A stretch of 31,247 nt of DNA from Saccoglossus kowalevskii. Lineage: Eukaryota; Hemichordata; Enteropneusta; Harrimaniidae. This document shows positions 9,068-19,032 of this stretch, in pieces (the first letter of the stretch is position 1; each line of letters starts with the position of its first letter). Where the stretch lies: positions 567,861 to 599,107 of the forward strand of contig NW_003109080.1 in NCBI RefSeq assembly GCF_000003605.2, in the 5' to 3' direction. The translations under genes were made by a program, and so were the position numbers. The notes beneath the pieces are model-generated. The model had not been told where the DNA came from, ran no database searches, and worked only from the letters and a program-made list of their open reading frames with translations.

Positions 9068-11532
9068 GCGGTCGGGCAAACCGTTAGGAATTCCTAAATG
9101 GAGTCAATTTGTGTAGTTTTCTTGATTTATTCTGCAGATATCGGTAAAATGTAGGTAAGGCTTTGGCGAAATTTGAAGGAGCAACTAATATTCTTCAACC
9201 TGGGCTTTTTTTAGATTTTATTTTTCATTCTTTTCGTCTGTTTTTTCGAGTTTAAAAAATATGAGCTGGCTGGAGCCTTCATCCCTTGTCTATTTCTTAC
9301 ACGAGATACCAGCCGATACCCCCCCCCTCCGCTCATAGAGACTGCGTACTATAGTTGATTGTAGTTTCTGGGCTCCCTGTGGTAAAACCAATATCCTTGA
9401 AAAAAAGTCGCTTTAAAGCAACATGTAGCATGTAATAAAATTGCATATCAGTCTACATATATACACAATTCTTGTCCATATTGCAGTTTTAAACTGTGAA
9501 ATCTTAGAAAGCTACTCTTCACTGTAAATTCAGTACAGTATTATTAAACTGTACACCCCTTCTTTTACCTGCAGTTTTGCTAGTGATCATTACCTGTAAA
9601 ATGCTATTAAATCAAAACTGCCACTATCCTCTTTTCCTGCTGTTTTTGTCTTCTCACACTTGTATGTTTGTCAACAATAGAGGCATACATTTCATCATAA
9701 AGTTGTGGGACTTCATTCATTGCAAAGTTCTGGATACGTTGCACACTGTATGACTATGTAATGTTTTAGCATCACTTTTTTGGTTGTGGTACACAACCTC
9801 TTGAAGCTTTCTGATTTGATCTGAGAATCTAGGGACTGGACATAATACAAATTATAACAATATTGAGAAAATATGGCTGATATAAAATGTATTTATCTAT
9901 TATGATGCATACATTTTATAATGATAGATAATCATTTACAGATAATAAAATAAAAATGTCATCTCTGAAAATAGCTTACCAATTCAAAATTACGAGTGAC
10001 ATGTTGGCTGGTTATACAATTGTTAGTAGAAATCGTATACTTACATTTCTTGACTCAAAACTCAATATACAAGTTAATCACACAGTACAATGTATAACAA
10101 TAAAGAAACCTACCTTTTAGTTTTGAGGTTATTGTGTTCCACTGATTTTGTGTCAACAGTACATTCCCCTCATCATTGGCCAACACTGTACCACATTGTT
10201 TTGATTTAACTTGGTAAAATGTTGTGCACTTTTTTTCTTATTCTAAATTGTTTCAACAAAATCAATAGAAAAACAAAGTTAGGATACATGTACTTAAATT
10301 ATAAATTCATAGTATAAACAACTATGCAGTAAATAGTTATGCCAAGACTTAATGGAAATTCTAAAACTCATTGGTAGGCGCTCTCAAAAAAACAACATAA
10401 GCACTGATCGATAACAACACTGTGGCGTTCCTTTACGGGTTACAATGAACCGGAAGTAGAACAATATATAGTGGAGGCAGATTGTGTTTATATTTTCTCT
10501 GGTGTAAATACTTACCACGGGTGATCTGTCGCGTTGGTCAGTTTGATGTCGATTGTCCTCCCTGTTCGTTTTGTGCAGTTTTCCAATTATGGAGGAAAAC
10601 TCATCATCGGCAGTTGTCTTGCAACCGAGTACCTGGTTTATATGTCGGGTCATTGTGACCAATGTCGTCAAACACTGCATACAACCTGCTTGGAATCGGT
10701 CTGTCACTCAGCTTCATACTGTGGGGCCATGTTGCTGGACAGGAGCATTGCCGAGAGTTTTCTCTCGTTACGGATTGGAAATGAAATTTGCAAATCCAGA
10801 GGGTTTCACTTTTTTCACATTGACAACAGCGTACAACTTCACCGGTTACTGGACGTAACGATCTGTTACGAAACTGTGACCGTGTTTTACCAACCAAGAT
10901 ACACTCTGCCATCTTGGCAATACTGTCGTTGCCATATAATAAATCTTGCTCATAATTTCGCGCCATTTGTTTTATAGTCTGCACCCGGAAAAGGGCGGCA
11001 TATTATCGGGGCATATACAACTTGCACCTAGAGTAATACCGAGAAGTAGGCAGTGTAGGAACGACATTTTTTGTTTGTATTGTTTTTTTTGTACATGTAT
11101 GTTTTAATGACACAGGTTCGATTTTGGAAAACATAAATACAAGCAATACATGCTCACATTTCGCGTCGATGTAAACAGTCATGTGGATATCTTTTTGAGC
11201 TCATACCTGGATCACATTGGTTCATGGTCAAGATTTGTTGAAAAGTTTCACATATGTGAATTTACAGGAGTCCTTTTTACGCACATTTCATCCTTTTTCC
11301 AAAATTACTAACCCGCCCATTGAGCGCCGTGTAAATAAATAGTGGCAGAGAAGTGCGAAGTGTTCATAAATGTTATTCCCCCCTGTCCCCCAGGAGCGCG
11401 TTTGATTTGCAAAATTACGATCATGATTCTCAACGATTCCCATGACGTAAATATTGAAAACAAGGCTGTAAACAAAACAACGATTAGCGTATAACGAGTA
11501 TTCATGATGGCGGCCTTCAGCGTCGTATTCTT
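9068..11532. other. Mostly non-coding; GC-richer patch at 10400-11000
   Basis: No family is recognised. A C-run lies at about 9320-9329. At 10384-10984 the base composition becomes more balanced and long frames are open on both strands at once. The minus-strand one (10984-10604, 126 codons, starting MQTIKQMARNYEQDLLYGND) contains a C-C-x-C...C-x2-H pattern and might be an exon, but the two overlapping plus-strand frames are just as long and nothing distinguishes them. I therefore make no gene call there. The rest, 9068-10380 and 11000-11500, is AT-rich and featureless to me. Confidence 0.4.
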
Positions 11533-12099
11533 ATGCATATTCATTTTTACAAGGATAAAGACGACGATACGTTAATGTTATTATTCGGTGGCGTTAAGCG
11601 GTACACGAGAGTGAAAATTGTCGGCTATGCTGAGAACGTTGTTCCACGATATCCGCTCGATGACTTTAAGATACACTTTTGCTTAAAGAAAGCAACTTTG
11701 ATAATCTACAAAATTTACTTTTTAATCATTGCCCAGAGATACCAACGGAACGCACCACACCTTTGCATGGGAGGCCACCTGTTGAGCTTCGTAAGCAAGT
11801 GCTTATTACATTGTGGAATGTGTTTGAGGCCTGTTTCGGACCGATTTGGGTTAGCTGCGTCCACCGCATACGTTACGTACCGCCGAATATGCAAAGCTCT
11901 TGTCACATATATAGCACCAATTGTAATAACTTGGCCGAAAGAATCAAGACTGCGTCGCAGTTTGGACAATTTTGAGCGGAATGGGCTTGCGCGGGTCATC
12001 GGTTGTTTAGATGGCACTCGTATACCAATCACAGCTCCAAGTGAAAGAGATATTTTTGTATTCGTACTTTACATGAAAGTCTCGAGCTTTTTCATATAA
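11533..12099 (+). pseudogene. Second Harbinger transposase, N-terminal half
   Basis: Different lineage from the copy at 1614. The N-terminus reads KIVGYAENVVPRYPLDDFKI, then in a second frame FDNLQNLLFNHCPEIPTERT and GRPPVELRKQVLITLWNV (the conserved helix-turn-helix lead-in). It returns to the first frame for RFGLAASTAYVTYRRICKAL, TYIAPIVITWP and LARVIGCLDGTRIPITAPSE, which holds the first catalytic Asp of the DDE triad (CLDGT). Two compensating frame slips, near 11690 and 11830, separate the pieces. Family resemblance stops at about 12055, before the N-R-K-G motif that should follow. The start is uncertain: ATGs at 11504 and 11507 are in another frame. The C-terminal half is at 12618-13014. 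Confidence 0.85.
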
Positions 12100-12617
12100 A
12101 TAACTGAAATCCCTCACACGACGCATACCTAATTTTAGATAGATTACATAAATATTGCATATGATAAGTGCTCGTCAGACCAAAAAACTTTAGATTTATA
12201 ATATTGTGCCTGTTCCTTCATTGTTTACGTATGCAAATTGTTTCATTATATTCATATGCAAATTCTACATCAATGTAAAGGTTACGTTTATGTATTTAAA
12301 ACCTCTAGCAGTCTAGTAGTTTAATATGCGGAACTTTACCTTAGATTTACTAGTATTTCTGTTTGTAGTGATATAAAATCCAAACTCATTTCATTTTATT
12401 GTTTTTGTTAAGAATTAAGAATATGTATCAATATTTTTGATAAGTTAAAAAAACTAAAAAAGGTTTTTTTAATTTTTAAAGCATAAATAATGATTATATA
12501 TTTTCTCTTAATAGGAAGAATATTATCTAAATCGGAAGGGATTACCTATTCACTGATATTTATTGTGAATGGGCATGCTCTGTACATGAGTATTGCTTAA
12601 TTTGTGATTGTCCGTAG

Positions 12618-13014
12618 ATATGGCACATCAATCAGAGTATTTTCCATGTGGAATATCTTCCGGGCGACCAGGCTTATCCTTTGCGAAATTGGTTTATGAC
12701 ACCATATCGTAATAACGGTGCTCTCAATCGTAATCAAATAGCGTTCAACAGAAAATTGAGTGCAAGAAACAGCGTATAGAACAACATTTGCACTTTTAAA
12801 GGGCCGCTTTCGAAAATTGAAAGTGATCATGGATGTTAGCGTTGTGGAAGATATTGCGACAATTGTTAGTGCATGCTGTGTTCTGCACAACATAAGTTGA
12901 ATGAGTGAAGAAGACTTCCTGGAATATATTGATGCAGCTGGCATTGATGAGGTTAATGACTTTGAAAACATTTTCCGCAATGACATCGATGTGATAGATA
13001 AGCGGCATTGCTAA
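12618..13014 (+). pseudogene. Second Harbinger transposase, C-terminal half
   Basis: Begins after a possible acceptor (GATTGTCCGTAG before 12618) and reads IWHINQSIFHVEYLPGDQAY with the second catalytic Asp (GDQAYPL). It continues to LRNWFMTPYRNNGALNRNQI and, after two small frame slips near 12765-12785, to a Glu-bearing segment equivalent to the usual IEQTFALLKGRF. Then come KLKVIMDVSVVEDIATIVSA, CCVLHNI and an acidic tail, ending at TAA 13012-13014. An in-frame TGA follows HNIS. The stretch of about 70 residues between the first Asp and this half (N-R-K-G and G-W-P-G-S regions) is absent. The 560 bases in between (12056-12617) are AT-rich and non-coding, either an intron plus a deletion or a replacement. 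Confidence 0.8.
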
Positions 13015-14150
13015 ATTAGAGAATAATAATGATCACCTAAGAAGAGGGCACATTACGATTATGTTATAGCGCCTCATGTGACTGGTGTACGCATTTCTTT
13101 TTTTTTCAAAGATGGCGTCAAAGGTAGCCACATGCTAACGATGATCATACAGTTTATTCACAAACTGTTTCCATTTACTTCCTGTGAATTATGTTTTACA
13201 AGTGTGAGATTCTTTAAGTTTAAGGAATGTTGTTTTTTCTCAACTTTTGCTACTGTATATATGTTTAAACAGAGGAAAGAAAATTTAGAAAGTGTTGTGT
13301 ATTTTCACATCTTTGTAGCAGTTTGCCCTCGATTAGTATAAATCTGTATATAATTAATAATAATTCGTGCTATAAAGAAAAATCAATTATCACATATACT
13401 TTTTATGTAGCTTGTTCTAACTCTGAGAATAAATTATCTGTGAGTGGTGTGGATTACAGCTCTCGTGTGTTTTGTAGCTTGACCACAAGTTATGGTATAT
13501 AAATCACACCCACTATCTAGTTTTGATACAGGCATGTATACAAAATGCTGGTAACTACTGTACTGGTGATACACAGTGACATCAACTAATACATATATAC
13601 TTCAGTTTTGTGTTTAACAATGATTCGTAAAATGAATTTATGATTGCAATGGGGTTTTAAATTTATTTATTTTGTTTTAATTTGTAGGTATATGAAAATG
13701 TGTTTGAAAAGATACTGTAAGATATAGCAAAATAAATTATCATGATACAGTGCAGCATTAACATAAATTTAAAAAAAGAAATGGGGAAAAAACTTGACAG
13801 ACACATGATAATTAAATTGCAGTGGGCAATGAAGAACTGCTAGTATTTATTGCAAACACTTGGTGGAGTATATAAATATGTACACCTCCGTCAGATAAAA
13901 GTTGTAAAACTACAAAACAAAAGTACAACAATTCAAAGTGAAGGTCATAATACTCGGTAGTTGATTTCTTACATGTTGATGTCTGGTATAACTTTTTTAA
14001 TCTGCATTAGTTTCATGCCTTCACTTACAAGTCAATTTGATATATAGTTTACAATAGAACTTGAACAAAATTTAAGCTTAAATATCTATTTACATCACAC
14101 TAAATAATTATTTGTATTTACAACCTTCCCAAATATATCGAGAAATCGGT
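13015..14150. other. AT-rich non-coding stretch
   Basis: No protein resemblance on either strand. Short open frames (for example 13078-13341) are rich in Phe/Cys/Val and look like translated T-rich DNA. The boundary between the second and third Harbinger elements must lie in here, but no terminal repeat could be recognised by eye. Confidence 0.45.
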
Positions 14151-15331
14151 TCATTGTGCGCATGTTGTCAGCATGCCATCATTCCATGGCCTCCTTCTTC
14201 TCATCATGTCTTGCCTGTCTTTCATTTCTATAGTCAGCAAAACCAGCAACCAGAGTCTCTGATGTTGAATTTCATTTTTTGCTGTTTTTTGTTGGGAGTC
14301 AGGGACATCATCCACATCTACATTATGGGAGTTTGCTAATGACTCATGGTCAGTGTATGCCCCAGTCTGGGATTCATACAAACATGTGTGGCAGTTGGTA
14401 AAAAGAGCCCCAACTAAGTAGTATTTTGCCATTGGTCATTTCAAATTGCGACGGAAATCAAGACAAGCCCACTGTGTTGTAATTTTTCCAAACCCCCATT
14501 CAACACGCTGTCTAGATGACGACATTATTGTATTGAACTCTTGTTGTTGTTGCGCGAGTCTGGCACCCCTAAATGGACAGAGTAACTGGTGTCTCAAGGG
14601 ATATGCTGGCTCCCCATAAAAAGCATAGTTACGAAGAGGTATGTCTTGAAGTTGTTGTAGGATGCCAGATTCTCGCAACATGTAGGAATCATGTTGACGC
14701 TCTTCAGTAGGGCAAAACATGTTTCCTATTATACCATTGGGTAAAATGATAGATTGAAATTTGATGCCATGGCATCTTTTATGCTCTGAAAAACTATTTC
14801 GTTGATCATGTATGGGCCTACAGATTGGACGTAATGTGCCATCAATAAATCCTAACACATTGTTTAAGGGACATTTGCATGAATAGCATCATTATATCTA
14901 CCCAAGTAGAGCTCTTGCATGAAGCATACATTCATTGTACGTAGCAAGTGACCAAAGTTATCGTACACATGATTTAATGTAGCTTTGATGAGAACACTCA
15001 GTTCGCTTTCAGATCTACCAAAAGTACACTGTAAATCAGACAATCGGTTTGGGTAAGATAACCTCCTTAACATGCATAGTGCATTAATACCCTTTGTTTG
15101 ACTATTATTTTCACCCACCACTTTTTCTGGTATGCCAAGATATATATAAATTTTATATAAATCTTCCTTATAAAAATGAAACATTTTCTTACACTTGTCA
15201 TCACTATAATCATCAAGGCAAAATACTATCTCTCGCCATCCATCATCTTTGTCATCGTCATCAGCCAGCATCCATATTAGTACATTGTCATCATCATCAT
15301 TCAACAGCAACTGAAGAATTTCTTCATCCAT
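14151..15331 (-). pseudogene. Third Harbinger-type transposase, nearly full length
   Basis: A DDE endonuclease of the widespread cnidarian/mollusc type with FIDGT...ICRP. Order on the minus strand: an Asp-rich N-terminus (MDEEILQLLLNDDDD), then DLYKIYIYLGIPEKVV, a LCMLRRLSYPNRLSDL block with the helix-turn-helix, FGRSESELS, and LYLGRYNDAIHANVP. A one-base slip near 14860-14880 leads into NNVLGFIDGTLRPICRP (first Asp). HKRCHGIKFQSIILPNGIIG, YGEPAYPLRHQLLCPFRG and RQRVEWGFGKITTQW (catalytic Glu) follow. A TGA at 14438-14436 interrupts the frame, which then continues with PMAKYYLVGALFTNCHTCLY, the usual C-terminus. The second catalytic Asp (normally GDPAYPL) is Glu here (GEPAYPL, codon at 14612-14610). 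There is thus one frameshift, one stop and one active-site change over about 390 codons, the least decayed transposase in the window. Confidence 0.92.
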
Positions 15332-15436
15332 GTTGTCCTAAATTACATAATTAAATAATAGAATCTAAAAATAACCTATATAAACATTATTGCAAAGCAC
15401 ATAAACGTAATATTCAATCCTAACTAATGTTCAGTT

Positions 15437-15580
15437 CTATTTGTTTCTCATAAGGAATTCCAAAAACATTTGCCTCTCATTAGATTCCTCTGCATTTCTC
15501 TTTTCCTGTAGTTCCAGTCGTTTACGCCCCAGTTCTAGCTCCTCTTTACGCAGGTTTAATTCCCTATCTTTCATTTCCAT
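15437..15580 (-). pseudogene. Harbinger accessory protein, coiled-coil fragment
   Basis: A 47-codon frame, too short for most gene finders, reads MEMKDRELNLRKEELELGRK, then RLELQEKRNAEESNERQMFL and EFLMRNK before a stop at 15439-15437. The charged heptad pattern and the M-x-L-x-F-L ending match the C-terminal coiled coil of MYB/SANT-like proteins encoded beside Harbinger transposases. It lies 106 bp upstream of the transposase on the same strand, head to tail. An in-frame TAA directly precedes the Met, so this is a remnant of a longer protein whose MYB domain is not recognised nearby. Confidence 0.55.
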
Positions 15581-15813
15581 TTACTTTTGTTTGCATAAAT
15601 GCAAGTACACTGACTTCGGACACTCTTTTATTAGGAATCACACTCTTCATTTCAAGTGTCTTGTTGGTTGATATTATATATTTTATTATTTTATCTTTGA
15701 GATCTGATCAACACTCACTGCATCTTTTGCGTCTCTGTGTCGTTAGGTGTTCACACTGTTTACATTGTATTTGATATCAGACGGTGTGGGGTAGTACTCT
15801 CTATCACTCAAGT

Positions 15814-16345
15814 CTACATGTCCTCGCTCCTGAGAGCACTTCTGCACATGTGTAATGATGTTATTGCATTTTTGTCACCAGCAGCCATCAACTCAATGTA
15901 CGCTACTAGGTCGGGGTCACTGTGTATTCTGTATTCTGTAACCAGGTCGTTATCATTATTAAGATTTAGCCAGTGTGACAGTCTTGAATACGGTAAATGC
16001 AAGCTGTCATATACCGATCAACATAATAAATAAATTTGAACGAAACGTAAGCGGTACAACCATTTGCTCGAGTTTTATCCGGCTCCATGGTCGATTTTCC
16101 GCGTGGTTTCCTGTTCCACTCACACCTTTTCCACAGTCTTTCAGGTAACTAAATACACCAGCACCTTTGTCTTTTAGGAGTTCCAAATATTTCGACATGA
16201 ACTGCGATTCGCTCTCTTTTACTCGAATGACTTCTATTTCAGTAGAATTTTTTCTTAGACTGGCTTGTAGAAAACTTCTTAAACGTTTCCTCCATTTTGG
16301 CTGAATATCAAAAAGCCTGCGCACTCTCAGATTTTGCATATTCAT
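15814..16345 (-). other. Two short open frames upstream of the accessory fragment
   Basis: Minus-strand frames 16345-16007 (112 codons, basic start MNMQNLRVRRLFDIQPKWRK) and 16002-15814 (62 codons, with NNDNDLVTEYRIHSDPDLVA) lie upstream of the Harbinger accessory fragment in the same direction. The first is Lys/Arg-rich with a possible helical middle; the second is acidic. By position they could be the remaining part of the second Harbinger ORF, but no MYB/SANT tryptophan pattern is visible and I recognise neither. A TATTTATAG motif lies about 25 bp upstream of the first Met. Confidence 0.3.
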
Positions 16346-17989
16346 GATATTACGCCCGCGAGGTCACGGCTATAAATAGTAACAAGGCTGAGCGCTGTGT
16401 CAACTGCACCTTTCCACCTATTGGAGTTATAGCAGCAAAATTTAAAGTACCATTCTGGAATGTTTTTGTTCACAATAGCAGTGACCGCTGGCCATGTGGC
16501 AAAATATGTAAAACACGATCTGAAACGTTTAAACAGTACACAAAACTAAATAAAAATATATACATGCAGTGTGTGTTATATATTTATAGTGTTTGATGAT
16601 CACACAAAATAGAACTACTCCGAATTACTACAACACAAAAATCAGGAAATAAAAACATAAAATTCCTAACAATGTATTATCATGACATGCATGAGCATAA
16701 TAGGAGATATCCACAGACGCTAATCCGACAATCATTACAACTTACGATCGTGCAGTCGGCACATGGCTAAAGAAACTTTGATTGAACTTGAAGAATAATA
16801 AATTAAACTAAAAATATTTGACAATTTATTTAGTTTACACATATCCCGGACACAGAATGGATAAACGATGTTTACACTCTCATCTTGATCTATCATTCAC
16901 TCACCCATTTTATTCATTGCGATGATGCAGTCAGGCAATAGAAGAATAAATTACAAAAAACATTATCAAAAACGGCAACAAGTCATGTTATTTTACCGTG
17001 GGTGTTTGATCATGCCAAAATCAAAGAGTGATCGCTGCTCGCTTGCTGGGTAGCGCCATGTTTTGTTTTTTTCAATGTACTAAATATAGGTCATGCGTCA
17101 TGCCCAATCAAAACGTTGCTTACAATCCAACTTTTGGTTCGGCGAAGCACAGGGCGCGTTTTAAGGGCACAGGGCACATGATTTACTTCTTACGTTCAGA
17201 TGTCCTTTTAACATCGCAGAATCGTGTTAGATATGAGTACACGTTTTCCCATTTTTTCTCTCGTTTTTGGTGTGTATTTAGTCACTTTTTTTATTAATCG
17301 TATTATTTCTATGAAATTTGTTATTATTTATGGTCACTTTCATTATTCGTCAAATTCCCCAACTTCTGGGTCACACTTACAGCCAGCTAAATTACCATCA
17401 CAGCTGTATGATTTCGCCCGCTTCTAATGACAACCCTGCCCATGGTTTTCAAATGGGAGAACATGAACACCACGTATTTATATTAATGATATATGAAACA
17501 GGTGAAAAATTTATATGTTCCATTCCTATACGATTTCTAGGCAGCCAAGGAGGAGGGGGGTACCTAATTCACTTCGCAATGTTTCCTGTATTTATTTAAT
17601 AAAACGAATTTGTTTTTTATGGTAGCGTTTCTTTCTTTTTTTCAGGGAATGTCTACTCCAAGGCAAAGGTCACATTTGATATGCATCTGCCAGTAAGGAA
17701 GAAAGTGTCTGTGAAAACTGATATTTAACTGCTGCTATTTAACTAGTAGCCAGTAATGCTTTGTATACTATATGCTAGGCTGGTAACTGGGGGTGCTGTC
17801 ACTCCGATTTGTTCAATTTGTGACTTTAATGGTAATTCTCTATACACATTGTTCAGATTGTGTACTTCTATATCTTGTCATTGTGGGGGGGTCACTACAG
17901 GCCATTCTGAGGTGACTCAGGGGGGAATTCTTCTCCTCTGGGTTCTCCACACGTGCAAGGGGGAATCTCGTCTAGTCTCCCTATCGCGT
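16346..17989. other. No recognised gene
   Basis: AT-rich, with scattered short frames (17028-17297, 17318-17599, 17756-18040) that resemble no family. G-runs occur near 17550-17560 and 17884-17891. The part from about 17880 on may be a continuation of the dispersed repeat that begins clearly at 17990. Confidence 0.45.
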
Positions 17990-18415
17990 CCCCTTGAGGT
18001 ACGGGATCGGGGAAGTCACTTAAGCTCTACAGTAAAATAAGACACGTTTCAACTCTCGTCTTAGTCGGTCTGTCGAGCACTTTATAAGACACGGCGCCCT
18101 GGGGAAAAGTCCCCAAGACTATCGCAAGGCTGACCCAAGACTCTCCAGGACTACGTCTGTTCCGGTGTACTCGCCAAGACCAACTGAAAACTCTTTATTC
18201 ACTTTCAAAACCTTAACCAATTACAAAGCAGTAAAAAGACTCTAGGGCGTAACCTTCAATCATACAGCCAATCACACTAAGCACTGAACACGTCATATCT
18301 TTTGATTAATCGTTCACTACATTAATAACTGCAAATACTAACTGTCAGAAATAGTAGTCCGAATAGCGAATTAAGTCGATCAACAGATACGCAAAAACAA
18401 ATTCATCACATGACT
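17990..18415. repeat. Dispersed repeat, copy B (unclassified)
   Basis: Second copy of the repeat at 3480-3965, same orientation, sharing at least ten blocks in the same order (see copy A). Copy B contains an extra stretch of about 100 bp around 18085-18190 (GGCGCCCTGGGGAAAAGTCC through to CGCCAAGACC) and lacks the 60-bp block of copy A. The CCAAT box and minus-strand AATAAA are kept. No coding content. Ends are approximate, since divergence is high and sequence to the left (17880-17990) could also belong to it. Confidence 0.75.
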
Positions 18416-19032
18416 TTGAGTTCTGTGATGTCTATTCAACGTTTTTATGCCAACAATGTTTCAGTGTTCGAATTTCATAATCATTATAATTTAATATTTA
18501 ACCTCATTTCAATGCCAAATATTACAAACTGATATACTTCTGGACATTTGGCGTTGTCCTATTTGCACATTCAGTAAATGTTCAATGACCAATCAATATG
18601 TTTTTTTCCCCCGAGGAAAGTGCGAGACTTATTTGCTATTGGCAAAGTTTAAAACTGTTGACGCTTAACCCACTCTGATACATGACCGGAATTACCCCAG
18701 ACAACTGAATAAATTGTACTTTATGAAACAATTTATCTGTCCATTCATCCCAAAGTCACATTGAACACACATGTGCTTCAATGTATAATATATAAATGTA
18801 TGCAGCTCTGAACATCAGTTAGAAAAATTACAAATTAAAGTCATGTACATTTATTACTATTCCATTTATGAATGATGTCAAATCACCTATTTTTTATCTA
18901 CATTTCGTCCATTTTCGACTACATTTTGTTTTACTTCGTCTATTATTTGTCTTCATATCTGAATTTCATCCACATATTATCTATATGCCTCATTATATAT
19001 ACACACAAATCACAAGTTCCACAATACTTCCT
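18416..19032. other. Non-coding spacer before the long broken gene
   Basis: No motif recognised. The open frame starting at 18868 runs into the coding region at 19033, but its first 55 residues are hydrophobic low-complexity translation of T-rich DNA and do not belong to the family. The family start is the Met at 19033. Confidence 0.5.

Noticed and set aside
10384-10984. Three long overlapping frames (one minus, two plus) that might be a gene
   Set aside because: All are similarly long because stops are rare in this GC-richer patch. None shows a family motif or codon pattern that sets it apart.
11110-11125. GGTTCGATT as a tRNA B box
   Set aside because: No matching A box, acceptor stem or terminator in the surrounding sequence.
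15290-15330. CAT/TCA trinucleotide run as a microsatellite
   Set aside because: It is the Asp-rich N-terminus of the third Harbinger transposase, seen on the opposite strand.
18868-19032. N-terminal membrane segment for the frame beginning at 18868
   Set aside because: The hydrophobic residues come from T-rich DNA upstream of the family's usual start Met at 19033.
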